This document shows, piece after piece, positions 18,801 through 26,874 of a stretch of 64,000 nt of DNA. The position numbers and the translations under genes are program-made. The stretch's first letter is position 1, and the number at the start of each line of letters is the position of its first letter. Source of the DNA: Cytophagales bacterium (GTDB taxonomy: Bacteria > Bacteroidota > Bacteroidia > Cytophagales > Microscillaceae); assembly GCA_004293905.1 (NCBI GenBank), contig RDZE01000014.1:124001-188000 (forward strand), read 5' to 3'. The notes under the pieces were generated by a model. It was not told where the DNA came from. It made no database searches and saw nothing but the letters and a program-made list of their open reading frames with translations.

Positions 18801-19014
18801 CGATGGCATCTTCTATTTTCTTGGTTACGGAGTTTTCTACTTCGGCTGGCGAGGCACCCGGATAAACTGTAGTAATGTTCATCATAGGGAAGTTCATTTT
18901 GGGGAGTAGTTCGTAGCCTAAACTATAATAACTAAATACACCCAAAAATGTAAGCACTGAAAATATTACGACTATCAGGCTTGGTCTTTTAATGGCTATT
19001 TCTGTTAAACTCAT
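15838..19014 (-). CDS. RND efflux permease (AcrB/MdtB-like, HAE-1 type)
   Basis: A 1058-residue proton-driven exporter with the two-fold repeated layout of the RND superfamily: helix 1 at 13-32, a large periplasmic loop (PGASPAEVENSVTKKIEDAI near 48-67), six helices about 335-500, then the second half with a second helix group after 860. Helix 4 carries the proton-relay acidic pair in VGILVDDSIVVLENIYRH near 395-412, and VGLVAKNAILLVDF marks the matching site in the second half. Soluble-domain details favour the drug/organic efflux type over heavy metal. It follows the adaptor gene by 27 bases. No outer-membrane channel gene is in the unit, so it must borrow one. Confidence 0.93.
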   Translation of the reverse strand: MSLTEIAIKRPSLIVVIFSVLTFLGVFSYYSLGYELLPKMNFPMMNITTVYPGASPAEVENSVTKKIEDAIASLEGVKSIRAFSQEGVSSIFVELERSANIEVSIQTAQRKVNAILSTLPNEVKTPSIMKINFSELPIMRLAVKGKNISPTELYDIVKQRIQPSLNRLDGVGQITLVGGDEREIKVNLNAEKMDAYKISMLQVRQAIQNSNMDFPTGKLKTDESQKIIRLAGKFKNLQDLENVVVATNMEGTPVKLRDIAEVQDTQKERLNITHIDKDDAIGLLVIKQSDANAVEVKEKITKELANLTEIYKTKGVEFSVAQDTTIFTMEASDAVIHDLMLAVLLVAGVMLLFLHSLRNALIVMVAIPASLVSVFIGMYVLGFTLNLMTLLGLSLVVGILVDDSIVVLENIYRHLEMGKDSRKAALDGRNEIGFTAMSITLVDVVVFLPITLVEGMISDILRQFSLVVVFSTLMSLFVSFTITPWLASRFSRLEKINPKTFFGYIITAFENWLTRLTERYGKVLQWSLKHKWVVFVTTIVLFFGSFSLVGYGFIGGEFVSMGDQGEFIINVELPKDATLEQTNFITQRIENELFKNEQITHVFTTVGASSNIMEGQNTAYKAEINVKLVDKNERALSADLIANEVKNNLMSQVPGVKITTSQLSIMGTANDAPIQIIFKGNNLDTLFAYVSRLKEKARKVQGATDVKLSLETGNPELNVQLDKKRMAELGLTMDIVGLTMQTAFNGNNDSKFKTGDYEYDINIKLDAFDRRSTDDIANLSFVNARGELIKLKQFANINQSSGPSRLERRSRTAAITLECQVVGRPVGTVGDEIIAIINQQEKLPAGVEMELEGDLKMQGDAFGSLGIALLASILFVYLIMVALYDSYIYPFVVLFSIPVAIIGALLALALTMQSLNIFSILGMIMLVGLVAKNAILLVDFTTHLKKEGHTTFNALIEAGKERLRPILMTTVAMVIGMLPIALASGAGAEWKNGLAWVLIGGLSSSMFLTLVLVPAIYLTVDNLLNFIAHLRKTDSSANTQNLNLSKEPQKEVLTTIPD

Positions 19015-19041
19015 AAAGTTTTAGTAGTAGTGGTTGTGGTG

Positions 19042-20109
19042 TTATTTGATGATGGAAATTTTTGCTCCGTTTTGGAGGTTGATTTGCCCTGTAATAATTA
19101 CAGCTTCGCCTTCTTTCAAGCCTGTGATGACTTCTACCATTTCGCCTTGTGTAGTACCTGTTTGTATGGTGCGTAGTTCCGCTATATCGCCTTTGGCTAC
19201 ATATACTTTGGCATCTTTGAGGCTTCCGATGATGGCTTTTCTGGGTATCATAAGTGCGGAGCCTTTAGCAGAGAAATCAAAATAAGCTATGCCGTACATT
19301 CCTGCTTTGATGGGGCTATCGGCTTGGTTTTGGAGGTCTACTTCTACTTCGTATCTTTTAGATGCATCGGCTTTGATGGCAATGTTTCGTATTGTTCCTT
19401 GAAAGGTTTTATTGGGGTATACATCGGCTTTGATAGTGAGTGTTTGCCCTTCTTTGATTTGCAAAATGTCTTTTTCGGCTACTTTGATAATCATTTTCAG
19501 TCGGTTGATTTCTGTAATATCGGCAATGGGTGTGCCGGGCATCAAATAACTTCCTTTTTCTATAGTTTTTTTGGTGATAATACCTGAAATAGGGGCTATG
19601 ACTAAGGTTTTTGCCAATCTTTCTTTGAGTGCTTCTATTTGTTGTTCTGCTTGTTGAAAAGCAAACCTTGCTTCTTCTACTTGTACTTCGGTGGTGGCAT
19701 TGCTTTTTTGAAGATTTTCAAATCGTTGCAAGTCTTTGAGTCTTTTATCGTAGTTAATTTGTGCTATTTTGAGTTCTCTTTGTAGCATTTGGTCATCAAT
19801 TTTGGCTAATACTTGTCCTTCGGCTACATAGTTGCCTTTGTCAAGCTGAAGGCTGATGACTCTGCCTTGTATTTCGGAAACGAGTACTAATTCGCGGTAG
19901 GGTTCGAAAGTACCTGTAGCATTAAAATTGCTACTGAGTGTTTGTATGGCTACTTTGCTAACCACCACAGGGAAGACTGAAACAGTTTTTTCAACCATTT
20001 TAGTACGTTCGGCTGTCTTTTCTTTATTAGAATACAAAGTAAAGGCGATTGAGCCAATAATTGCACTGGTGATGAGAACGATTTGGAGGATTTTAAAAAC
20101 TTTTTTCAT
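19042..20109 (-). CDS. RND efflux periplasmic adaptor (membrane fusion protein)
   Basis: A 355-residue membrane fusion protein: N-terminal anchor helix (VLITSAIIGSIAFTLY), the first half of the lipoyl domain with VSEIQGRVISLQLDKGNYVAEGQVLAKIDD, a short coiled-coil hairpin (about 115-165), the second lipoyl half TLVIAPISGIITKKTIEKGSY, then beta-barrel and membrane-proximal parts. These join the RND permease to an outer-membrane channel. It is the first structural gene of the pump, 112 bases after the regulator gene, with a copy of the operator in that gap. Confidence 0.92.
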   Translation of the reverse strand: MKKVFKILQIVLITSAIIGSIAFTLYSNKEKTAERTKMVEKTVSVFPVVVSKVAIQTLSSNFNATGTFEPYRELVLVSEIQGRVISLQLDKGNYVAEGQVLAKIDDQMLQRELKIAQINYDKRLKDLQRFENLQKSNATTEVQVEEARFAFQQAEQQIEALKERLAKTLVIAPISGIITKKTIEKGSYLMPGTPIADITEINRLKMIIKVAEKDILQIKEGQTLTIKADVYPNKTFQGTIRNIAIKADASKRYEVEVDLQNQADSPIKAGMYGIAYFDFSAKGSALMIPRKAIIGSLKDAKVYVAKGDIAELRTIQTGTTQGEMVEVITGLKEGEAVIITGQINLQNGAKISIIK

Positions 20110-20171
20110 GTTGATTATAAAGAAGTAATGGGTTTTAGTATGATTGGTATAAGAGGTTACGTTTTCCTTAC

Positions 20172-20203
20172 ACTTTTAGTTCTGTATTTTAAGAACTAAA
20201 AGT
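20172..20203. promoter_or_regulatory. Operator copy 1 (before the RND adaptor)
   Basis: Perfect 12-bp inverted repeat ACTTTTAGTTCT (20172-20183) and AGAACTAAAAGT (20192-20203) around an 8-base spacer. The same arms with the same spacing recur at 20779-20808. It lies between the regulator stop and the adaptor start, 63 bases before the adaptor ATG. The hairpin could also weaken transcription from the regulator gene into the pump genes. Confidence 0.65.
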
Positions 20204-20221
20204 ATAAAAAAAACAAGAATT

Positions 20222-20722
20222 TTATTCGTTTTCTATGTTAATTTGTTTTCTTTTGATGATTCTTTTTTTCCATTTTTCTATAATGAGAGGCATTTCTTCT
20301 ATTACTATTTCATAGAGTTCTATTATATTTCGTAGCCCTTCATTGAATTCGGGATTTTCTTCTGTTCTGATTTTGAGTGCGATGGTTAGCTGTTCTTGCA
20401 TTGCTTTGAGCCATACCATTTTATCTATGAGCACATTTGACCAATTTTCTACACTGAGTCTGAAATAGCGTTTTCTATCTCCGGGAAAAGTAGTATAGTC
20501 TATCATTTTTTGATTTTCTAAAAATTTGAGTGTATTGCTGACCGCGCTTTTGCTTGCGTTGAGAAAGGCTACAATTTCGTCAAAAGTTTTGTGAGGGGGC
20601 TCTGCAAGAATCATAAACCCCAATAACCGCCCTGCTAAGGGTGGGAAACCATCTTTATCGCAAACGATTCCTATTTTTTCTACTTGTTGTTGAATTAATT
20701 TAAGATTATCAGAGGTTGACAT
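20222..20722 (-). CDS. GbsR/MarR-family transcriptional regulator
   Basis: A 166-residue winged-helix protein of the GbsR branch of MarR. KDGFPPLAGRLLGFMILAEPP (about 20-40) is the family's hallmark, and the DNA-reading helix is in TFDEIVAFLNASKSAVSNTLKFLE (about 46-69), followed by the wing TFPGDRKRYFRL. The C-terminal helices make the dimer. It is divergent from nothing and lies directly upstream of the pump genes in the same direction, with matching palindromes before it and after it, so autoregulation and control of the pump are likely. Inducer unknown. Confidence 0.88.
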   Translation of the reverse strand: MSTSDNLKLIQQQVEKIGIVCDKDGFPPLAGRLLGFMILAEPPHKTFDEIVAFLNASKSAVSNTLKFLENQKMIDYTTFPGDRKRYFRLSVENWSNVLIDKMVWLKAMQEQLTIALKIRTEENPEFNEGLRNIIELYEIVIEEMPLIIEKWKKRIIKRKQINIENE

Positions 20723-20762
20723 AAATGATTAATAGGTTGTTTTTGAATAATAAATAAGGTTG

Positions 20763-20794
20763 CAAAAGTATTGTCTTATTTTTAGTTCTGCAAA
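20763..20794 (-). promoter_or_regulatory. Promoter of the GbsR regulator gene
   Basis: Minus strand TTTG (20794-20791), 20 bases, then TACTTTTG (20770-20763). The -33 element lies in the spacer of operator copy 2, so a bound regulator would block RNA polymerase directly. Confidence 0.6.
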
Positions 20795-20808
20795 TAAAGA
20801 ACTAAAAA
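20779..20808. promoter_or_regulatory. Operator copy 2 (before the regulator gene)
   Basis: Inverted repeat TTTTTAGTTCT (20779-20789) and AGAACTAAAAA (20798-20808) around an 8-base spacer. The core TTTTAGTTCT-N8-AGAACTAAAA is shared with copy 1. It covers the upstream half of the regulator promoter and also follows the stop of the histidine kinase gene by 29 bases, where it may act as a terminator. Confidence 0.68.
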
Positions 20809-20837
20809 GTTAAAAAAAAGTTTTGATTTTTTTACAT

Positions 20838-22898
20838 TTATGCTTTTGGCAGGGTAAAGAAAAATTCGCTTCCTTGCCCCATTTCACTTCTTACACCAAT
20901 ATTGCCTCCGTTTTTTTCTACAAATTCTCTACAAAGCAATAAGCCCAAACCTGTTCCTTTTTCTTGGTGCGTGCCAAGCGTTGTAATGCCCTGACTATGA
21001 AATAGTTTCTCTTGTTGTGTTGCGGGAATGCCTACTCCATCGTCTTTTACTGATACTCTATAGTGTGTGTTTTCATATATTTGGGCTTGAATGGCTATGT
21101 TTCCTCTTTCGGAGCAGAACTTGATGGCATTTCCTACAAGGTTTCGGACTACGAGGTCTACCATGTTTTTATCAGCCCATGCCATCAGAGGTTGTTCAAT
21201 AGTATTTTGTATATTGATTTGTTTTCTTTGGGCTTGGTTTTTAAAGAGGGTGATGTTATTTTCGGCTATGATTTTGAGGTCGATAGATTCGGGGTCGGTG
21301 TGTAATCCATCTAATTGATTTTTAGCCCAAAACAGAAGATTATCAGTAAGAATTACTGTGTTTTGAATATTATTATTGAGTTCTGGTAAAAATCTATCAA
21401 ATTCTTGCGGGCTTACAAAACCTTCTTGTAGTAGGTCTAAGAGTGCTTTGATGGAGTTGATGGGTCCGCGGAGGTCGTGCGAAACTATGGAGAACAATTT
21501 GTCTTTCATTGTATTGAGTTGTTCTATATTTTCGGTGTGGCTTTGTAGTTCCTCTTTTTGCTGTAGTATTTCTACATTTCTGAGTCGGAGTTCTTCTTGG
21601 TGAATTTTTTGGCTTTGTATTGCTTTATTGAGTATTTTTTGATTCTGTTGTAATTTTTTGTTGTAGGTTTCTAAGTTAAAATTTTGTTGTTTGATTTGTT
21701 CATTTTGTTGGGCAAGTTCTGTATAAGCATCTTCTATTTTTTGGTTTTGTATTTTGATGATTTTTTGCGCTTCTACTCCTTTTTGTTGGAAGTAATAGAC
21801 AATGGCTAATAGTATCAATGTCATTATAAAGCCAATGCCCAATAAATAAATGGAGTTTTGTTTTAGTTCTTGTTGTTTTTTAGCATCTTTTACTTTCTCT
21901 TGGTATTTGTATTCGTTTTCTTTTTGTGTTATTTTTAATTGTACGTCTTTGAAAGAGAGGCTATCTTTATAAGCTGCAGCGATTTCGTTGTATAGGAGTG
22001 CTTGTTCAAAGTTTTTTTCTTTTTTAAATATTTCATATAAAAGTGTGGAGGCTTCGAGTATTTCGCTACTTGCGCCTATTTCTTTGGCTAAGGCATAAAC
22101 TCTAAGGGCATATTCTTTTGCTTTTGTATCTTGGTTTTTGATTTGGTATAGGGAGGCTAAATGCAATAGAGGGTACAAGATTTCTAATTTTTCGCCTATT
22201 TTTTCATAGGCTTGTAGGCTTAGGTTTAAATATTTGAAGGCATCTTCGTATTTTTCTTGGGCTTGGTATACTTCTCCAATATTTTGATAGCTGGCAGCGA
22301 TTCCTCTTGGGTCATTGATTTTTTTTTGTATGTCAAGTGCTTTATTTTGGTATTCGAGGGCTTTGTCGTACTGCTTTAAACTTAGATAAGTAACGCCTAT
22401 ATTATTCATACTAAAAGCAACATCTTCTTCGTTTTCGAGTTCTTGTTCTATTTTTAGGTCTTTTTGGTAATATTCGAGTGCTTTTTCATATTCTTTTTGT
22501 GAAGCATAAATAACTCCTATATTATTGCAGTTGTCGGCAATTCCTTTTTTATAACCGATTTCTTCGGCAAGTTTGAGGGCTTCTTGGTAGTTTTGGAGGG
22601 CTTCTATGATATTTCCTTTGATGTATTTTACAACTCCTATGCATCTGATTGCATCTACTTTTCCTATGTCGTAATTTTCTTTTTCGGCAAGTTTGAGGGC
22701 TTTAGTAGCTATATAGAGCGCACTATCGGGGTTTTTACCAAAATAAGCCTTCGAAATTTGGTTGAGTGTGTTGATTTGTGCTTCCCCCTTTTGATTTTTG
22801 ACTATTCTCAAAAGGCTGTCAATTGGTGTTTGGGCAATAGAGGACTCTATGGCAGCAAATAAAGACATAATAAGTAATAAAATCCTCAAAGATTGCAT
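20838..22898 (-). CDS. TPR-containing sensor histidine kinase
   Basis: About 686 residues from the ATG at 22898 (MQSLRILL), which begins the signal peptide; an ATG 13 codons upstream adds a poor N-terminus. Order: signal to SSIAQ, about six periplasmic TPR repeats of the NNIGVIYASQKEYEKALEYY type, one membrane helix (SIYLLGIGFIMTLILLAIVYY), a long coiled coil, then a HisKA-HATPase kinase. The H-box is FSIVSHDLRGPIN, N-box RNLVGNAIKF, and G-boxes DDGVGIP and GTGLGL. No receiver domain or response regulator gene adjoins, so it is an orphan kinase. This layout is common in Bacteroidota. Confidence 0.88.
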   Translation of the reverse strand: MQSLRILLLIMSLFAAIESSIAQTPIDSLLRIVKNQKGEAQINTLNQISKAYFGKNPDSALYIATKALKLAEKENYDIGKVDAIRCIGVVKYIKGNIIEALQNYQEALKLAEEIGYKKGIADNCNNIGVIYASQKEYEKALEYYQKDLKIEQELENEEDVAFSMNNIGVTYLSLKQYDKALEYQNKALDIQKKINDPRGIAASYQNIGEVYQAQEKYEDAFKYLNLSLQAYEKIGEKLEILYPLLHLASLYQIKNQDTKAKEYALRVYALAKEIGASSEILEASTLLYEIFKKEKNFEQALLYNEIAAAYKDSLSFKDVQLKITQKENEYKYQEKVKDAKKQQELKQNSIYLLGIGFIMTLILLAIVYYFQQKGVEAQKIIKIQNQKIEDAYTELAQQNEQIKQQNFNLETYNKKLQQNQKILNKAIQSQKIHQEELRLRNVEILQQKEELQSHTENIEQLNTMKDKLFSIVSHDLRGPINSIKALLDLLQEGFVSPQEFDRFLPELNNNIQNTVILTDNLLFWAKNQLDGLHTDPESIDLKIIAENNITLFKNQAQRKQINIQNTIEQPLMAWADKNMVDLVVRNLVGNAIKFCSERGNIAIQAQIYENTHYRVSVKDDGVGIPATQQEKLFHSQGITTLGTHQEKGTGLGLLLCREFVEKNGGNIGVRSEMGQGSEFFFTLPKA

Positions 22899-23014
22899 AA
22901 TGCATTTATACGCAAGTGGGTTTAAAAAATTTCGCAAAGACTACCTTGATGTAAGAAAATGAATGATATTGTATAATTCCTTGCATTTTAATAATCAGGT
23001 TAGTAGTGTTATAT

Positions 23015-23048
23015 AAACTTAGAAGAGTTTTGGTGCTCTTCTAAGTTT
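23015..23048 (-). terminator. Intrinsic terminator after ettA
   Basis: Perfect 13-bp stem AAACTTAGAAGAG / CTCTTCTAAGTTT with an 8-base loop, 14 bases after the ettA stop. The stem itself ends in TTT on both strands, though no long T-run follows. Confidence 0.75.
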
Positions 23049-23062
23049 ATTTATTGTCCTTT

Positions 23063-24727
23063 TTAAGAGATGCTTTTGTATTTGATTCTCTTGGGAGTTT
23101 CGTCTCCGAGTCGTTTTCGGCGGTTTTCTTCATAGTCAGAGAAGTTGCCTTCAAACCAATAGACTTGCGAGTCGCCTTCAAAAGCTAATATATGCGTGGC
23201 TAATCGGTCTAAGAACCAGCGGTCGTGGGAGATGATGACAGCGCAACCAGCAAAGTTTTCGAGGGCTTCTTCTAAGGCACGCAAGGTATTTACATCTAAG
23301 TCATTGGTAGGCTCATCGAGCAGTATTAGATTTCCGCCTTGTTTGAGTGCCATTGCTAAGTGTACGCGGTTTCTTTCCCCACCTGAGAGTTGTCCTATTT
23401 TCTTCTGTTGGTCAGTGCCACTGAAATTGAATCGGCTTACGTAGGCGCGTGCATTGAATTCTTTTCCCCCTACCATTAAAATATCGTTTCCGTCTGAGAT
23501 GGCTTCGAATACCGTTTTGTTGGGGTCTAAATTATCGTGTTCTTGGTCTACATAAGATACTTTGACGGTTTCGCCTATTTCTATAGTTCCTTTTTCAGGT
23601 TTTTCGGCTTGCATTATCATTCTGAAAAGGGTGGTTTTCCCTGCTCCATTGGGTCCTATTACGCCTACGATGCCTGCGGGTGGCAGCGAGAATGTCATGT
23701 TTTCGTAGAGTAATTTATTGCCATAACTTTTGGCTATTCCATTGACTTCAAGCACTTTATTTCCGAGTCGGGGACCATCAGGGATATAAAGTTCCAATCT
23801 TGCTTCTTTTTCTTTGGCTTCTTCGCTGAGCAATCGTTCGTAGGCGTTGAGTCGGGCTTTTCCTTTGGCTTGGCGCGCTTTAGGAGACATTTGCACCCAT
23901 TCGAGTTCGCGTTGTAAGGTTTTTTGTCGTTTGCTTTCTTGTTTTTCTTCTTGTGCGAGGCGTTGTTGTTTTTGGGCTAACCACGAGGAGTAGTTTCCTT
24001 TCCAAGGAATCCCTTCTCCGCGGTCAAGTTCGAGAATCCAGCCAGCTACATTGTCTAAGAAATAGCGGTCGTGGGTTACGGCAATTACTGTTCCTTTGTA
24101 TTGTTGAAGATGTTTTTCGAGCCATAGTACAGATTCGGCATCGAGGTGGTTGGTAGGCTCATCGAGCAGTAGTACATCGGGTTGTTGTAGTAAGAGTCGG
24201 CAGAGGGCTACGCGTCTTTTTTCACCTCCTGATAGGTATTCTATTTTGGCATCGGCGGGTGGGGTGCGGAGGGCATCCATAGCGCGTTCGAGTTTGGCAT
24301 CGAGTGACCAAGCGTCAAGATTGTCCAATTTTTCTTGTACTTCCGCTTGTCGGGCGATGAGTTTGTCGAAATCGGCATCGGGTGCGGCAAATTGTTCATT
24401 GATTTGGTCAAATTCTTTGAGCAAGCTCACTATTTCTTGCACGCCTTCTTCTACTATTTCTTTGACGGTTTTTGTTTTATCGAGTTGTGGCTCTTGTTCC
24501 AAATAACCTACGCTGTAGCCTTTGTCAGAGGTTACTTCGCCTTGAAAATCTTTGTCTATACCTGCTATGATTTTCAGTAGGGTAGATTTTCCAGAGCCAT
24601 TGAGCCCTAATACGCCTATTTTGGCACCATAAAAGAAGGAGAGGTAGATGTTTTTGAGGACTTGTTTTTGGGGTGGGTAAATTTTATTTACGCCCGCCAT
24701 TGAGAAGATAATCGTTTCGTTGCTCAT
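23063..24727 (-). CDS. ettA: EttA, ABC-F translational throttle ATPase
   Basis: A 554-residue soluble ABC-F protein, almost exactly the length of E. coli EttA. Two nucleotide-binding domains: Walker [10 protein letters not shown] near 40 and GPNGAGKTT near 343; signatures LSGGEKRR and LSGGERNR; Walker [12 protein letters not shown] and [11 protein letters not shown]. The linker between them has the PtIM region with [14 protein letters not shown]. The N-terminus ([20 protein letters not shown]) carries the EttA-specific reading. It binds the ribosomal E site and gates the first elongation step by ADP/ATP ratio. Single-gene unit ending at a clear hairpin. Confidence 0.93.
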   Translation of the reverse strand: MSNETIIFSMAGVNKIYPPQKQVLKNIYLSFFYGAKIGVLGLNGSGKSTLLKIIAGIDKDFQGEVTSDKGYSVGYLEQEPQLDKTKTVKEIVEEGVQEIVSLLKEFDQINEQFAAPDADFDKLIARQAEVQEKLDNLDAWSLDAKLERAMDALRTPPADAKIEYLSGGEKRRVALCRLLLQQPDVLLLDEPTNHLDAESVLWLEKHLQQYKGTVIAVTHDRYFLDNVAGWILELDRGEGIPWKGNYSSWLAQKQQRLAQEEKQESKRQKTLQRELEWVQMSPKARQAKGKARLNAYERLLSEEAKEKEARLELYIPDGPRLGNKVLEVNGIAKSYGNKLLYENMTFSLPPAGIVGVIGPNGAGKTTLFRMIMQAEKPEKGTIEIGETVKVSYVDQEHDNLDPNKTVFEAISDGNDILMVGGKEFNARAYVSRFNFSGTDQQKKIGQLSGGERNRVHLAMALKQGGNLILLDEPTNDLDVNTLRALEEALENFAGCAVIISHDRWFLDRLATHILAFEGDSQVYWFEGNFSDYEENRRKRLGDETPKRIKYKSIS

Positions 24728-24889
24728 TTTCAGGGTTTTGAATTTTGTGCAAATATCTTAGGTTTTTGTAAAAACTAAAAATTTTTTGCTTCAATTTTAG
24801 GAAATATCACAAATCCGATTTTTATTTGTGGTTTGGTAAAAAAAAGAAAATATAATTTTTCAAAGTTATAATTGCAAAAAAATTAAATT

Positions 24890-26233
24890 ATGATAGATGC
24901 TACTAACTCTGTAGAAAAACACCCTGCGGCTCTTTATTGGTTATTTTTCACTGAAATGTGGGAGCGTTTTAGCTATTATGGTATGCGCGCCCTTCTTATT
25001 CTTTACCTTACTACACAACTTGTGAAGGGTGGTTTGGGCTGGTCAGATGATGACGCGGGTCAAATGTATGGTATTTATACGGCGGCTTCTTATATCATTA
25101 CGATATTGGGTGGTTATTTGGCAGATAAGTTATTAGGCTCACGCCGTTCTGTATTTATAGGGGGTATATTGATGGCATTGGCTCAATTTACACTTTCGGC
25201 GGGCTCGGGTATGCAAAATACGGCTCTGTTTTTTGTAGGTCTATTTTTGTTGGTAATAGGAAATGGGTTTTTTAAGCCTAATATTTCTTCTATGGTAGGT
25301 CAGTTTTACCCTGATGGAAGCCGTTTGAAGGATTCGGCTTATACTATATTTTACATGGGTATCAATATTGGGGCTTTTATTGGCAGTTTGATTTGTGGCG
25401 GTTTAGGAGAGGTATATGGCTGGCAATATGGTTTTGGTGCAGCGGGTGTAGGTATGGTATTGGGTTTGGTTATTTTTTACTTTGCACAACCTGCATTGGG
25501 TAATGTGGGCTTAGCTCCGAAAGCACAAGCAGAATTAGACACAAATGTAGAAACAAAAACACCTTTGACCGCAGTAGAAATGCAACGTTTGGCGGTGGCG
25601 TTTATCTTGTCTTTCTTTTCTATAGTATTTTGGGGCTCTTTTGAACAAGCAGGCTCTACTATGAATATATTTGCGGCACGCTATACAGATAGAAATTTAG
25701 GAGGTTTTGAAGTACCTGCTACTTGGTTTCAATCGGTAAATGCGTTTTTCATTTTCACTTTGGCTCCGTTGTTTTCTTTGTTGTGGGTGGCGTTAGATAA
25801 ACGCAATATCAACCCTAATGGGGCTGTAAAGTTTGCAATTGGGTTGCTTTTAGTAGGTTTGGGCTTTGGCTTTTTGGTTTTAGGCTCAGGCGATATTGAA
25901 AAAGGTGCAACTTCGGCTTCTGTCAGTATGACTTGGTTAGTGTTGGCTTATTTATTCCATACAATGGGCGAATTATGTTTGTCGCCTGTAGGTTTGTCAT
26001 TTATCAATAAACTCTCTCCTGTTCGTTTGGCAGGTTTCATGTTTGGCATTTGGTTTTTGGCTTCGGGACTGGGCAATTACTTCGGTGGGGCAGTTTATAG
26101 CATCATTGGAGGTACAAAAAATTATTCTTATTCTGAGTTTTTCAGTTTTATGTTGGTAGTGCCTGTTTCTGCTGGATTATTGTTATTACTCATTTCTCCA
26201 CTATTGAAGAAGTGGATGCATGGCGTGAAGTAA
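24890..26233 (+). CDS. POT-family proton-coupled di/tripeptide transporter
   Basis: A 447-residue major-facilitator protein with about 12-14 helices. The POT/PTR2 marks are present: FFTEMWERFSYYGMRALLILYLT (about 17-39; the ExxER-type motif) and FYMGINIGAFIGSLICGGLGE (about 155-175; FYxxINxG). It imports small peptides with protons across the inner membrane. It stands alone between a divergent ettA gene and a terminator region. A CoA-binding protein gene converges downstream. Confidence 0.92.
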   Translation: MIDATNSVEKHPAALYWLFFTEMWERFSYYGMRALLILYLTTQLVKGGLGWSDDDAGQMYGIYTAASYIITILGGYLADKLLGSRRSVFIGGILMALAQFTLSAGSGMQNTALFFVGLFLLVIGNGFFKPNISSMVGQFYPDGSRLKDSAYTIFYMGINIGAFIGSLICGGLGEVYGWQYGFGAAGVGMVLGLVIFYFAQPALGNVGLAPKAQAELDTNVETKTPLTAVEMQRLAVAFILSFFSIVFWGSFEQAGSTMNIFAARYTDRNLGGFEVPATWFQSVNAFFIFTLAPLFSLLWVALDKRNINPNGAVKFAIGLLLVGLGFGFLVLGSGDIEKGATSASVSMTWLVLAYLFHTMGELCLSPVGLSFINKLSPVRLAGFMFGIWFLASGLGNYFGGAVYSIIGGTKNYSYSEFFSFMLVVPVSAGLLLLLISPLLKKWMHGVK

Positions 26234-26270
26234 TTTTTATGTAATAAAACGCAAAAAAAGTATCAAAAAA

Positions 26271-26302
26271 TTTGGAAATTCAAAAAAGCTATCCTACCTT
26301 TG
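26271..26302 (+). promoter_or_regulatory. Promoter-like element in the gap after the peptide transporter
   Basis: TTTG (26271-26274), 20 bases, then TACCTTTG (26295-26302) is an exact Bacteroidota promoter pattern. It does not face a convincing gene: the next plus-strand element is a strong terminator about 25 bases after the predicted start. It would produce a very short RNA. Confidence 0.45.
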
Positions 26303-26308
26303 TAGTCC

Positions 26309-26361
26309 ATAGCTGGTTGAAAGACAAAAAGGCTCAGAGTATATGCTTTGAGCTTTTTTAT
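26309..26361 (+). ncRNA. Candidate very small RNA (promoter to terminator, about 53 nt)
   Basis: Inferred from a consensus promoter at 26271-26302 followed by an intrinsic terminator at 26326-26359. The 5' part is ATAGCTGGTTGAAAGAC, and the rest is the terminator hairpin. No open frame of meaning fits. The alternative is that the hairpin simply ends the peptide transporter transcript and the promoter match is chance. Confidence 0.3.
26326..26359 (+). terminator. Intrinsic terminator after the peptide transporter
   Basis: Stem AAAAAGGCTCA / TGAGCTTTTTT with an inner GAG/CTT extension, six-base loop, and a T-run. GCTCA/TGAGC is the GC core. It lies 93 bases after the transporter stop and 22 before the convergent CoA-binding gene end. 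Confidence 0.8.
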
Positions 26362-26380
26362 TTTTTAGTTGGGTTCGTTC

Positions 26381-26749
26381 TTAATATTGCCCTGTGGAAA
26401 GCATTACGAGTGTGCAGGCAGGGATTACCTCTATTTCATTTTTTGCTAATATTTCCATCAATTCGGGGTTTTCTGTACCGGGGTTGAATATTACTCTACG
26501 GGGTTTGGTTTGGAGTATATAATCGTACCATTCGGGTTGGTTTTGCGCACCTATGTAGAGGGTGATGGTGTCTATATTGGGCTGTATTTCTTTATGGTTT
26601 AAGATGTTTTTTGCTAATATTTCTCCTTTTTTGATACCTACAAGCACATAGGGGTATTGGTATTTTTGTAAGCGTAGGGCTGCTTGGTAGGCATAACGTT
26701 CGGGGTTGGGGGTTGCGCCTAATATAAGCGTAATGGGTTTTGATTGCAT
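26381..26749 (-). CDS. CoA-binding domain protein (YccU-like)
   Basis: About 122 residues forming a single Rossmann-type CoA-binding domain: ITLILGATPNPERYAYQAALRL at the start, then PYVLVGIKKGEILAKNI and RVIFNPGTENPELMEILAKNEIEVIPACTLVML at the end. The closing PACTLVML and NPGTENPEL match the YccU/CoA_binding_2 family (PF13380). It is soluble and its cellular role is not known for the family. An alternative ATG four codons upstream exists; I use the one that starts closest to the domain. Confidence 0.82.
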   Translation of the reverse strand: MQSKPITLILGATPNPERYAYQAALRLQKYQYPYVLVGIKKGEILAKNILNHKEIQPNIDTITLYIGAQNQPEWYDYILQTKPRRVIFNPGTENPELMEILAKNEIEVIPACTLVMLSTGQY

Positions 26750-26820
26750 AATGATATTCAATAAATGTTCTTTGACTATTATAAGAACATTTGAAAAAGA
26801 GGATAAGTTTTTGGCAATAA

Positions 26821-26854
26821 AAAAACGTGCTTATCCAATGAGTAGCACGTTTTT
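26821..26854. terminator. Intrinsic terminator
   Basis: 11-bp perfect stem AAAAACGTGCT / AGCACGTTTTT with a 12-base loop, flanked by A and T runs. It lies 20 bases after the stop of the DUF4097 gene on the minus strand, and between it and the CoA-binding gene. Confidence 0.82.
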
Positions 26855-26874
26855 GAACTTGTATTAAAATCGGG

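Noticed and set aside
26272-26487. Plus-strand frame of 71 codons after the peptide transporter
   Set aside because: It starts with TTG, runs through the terminator hairpin and antisense to the CoA-binding gene; no domain and poor composition.
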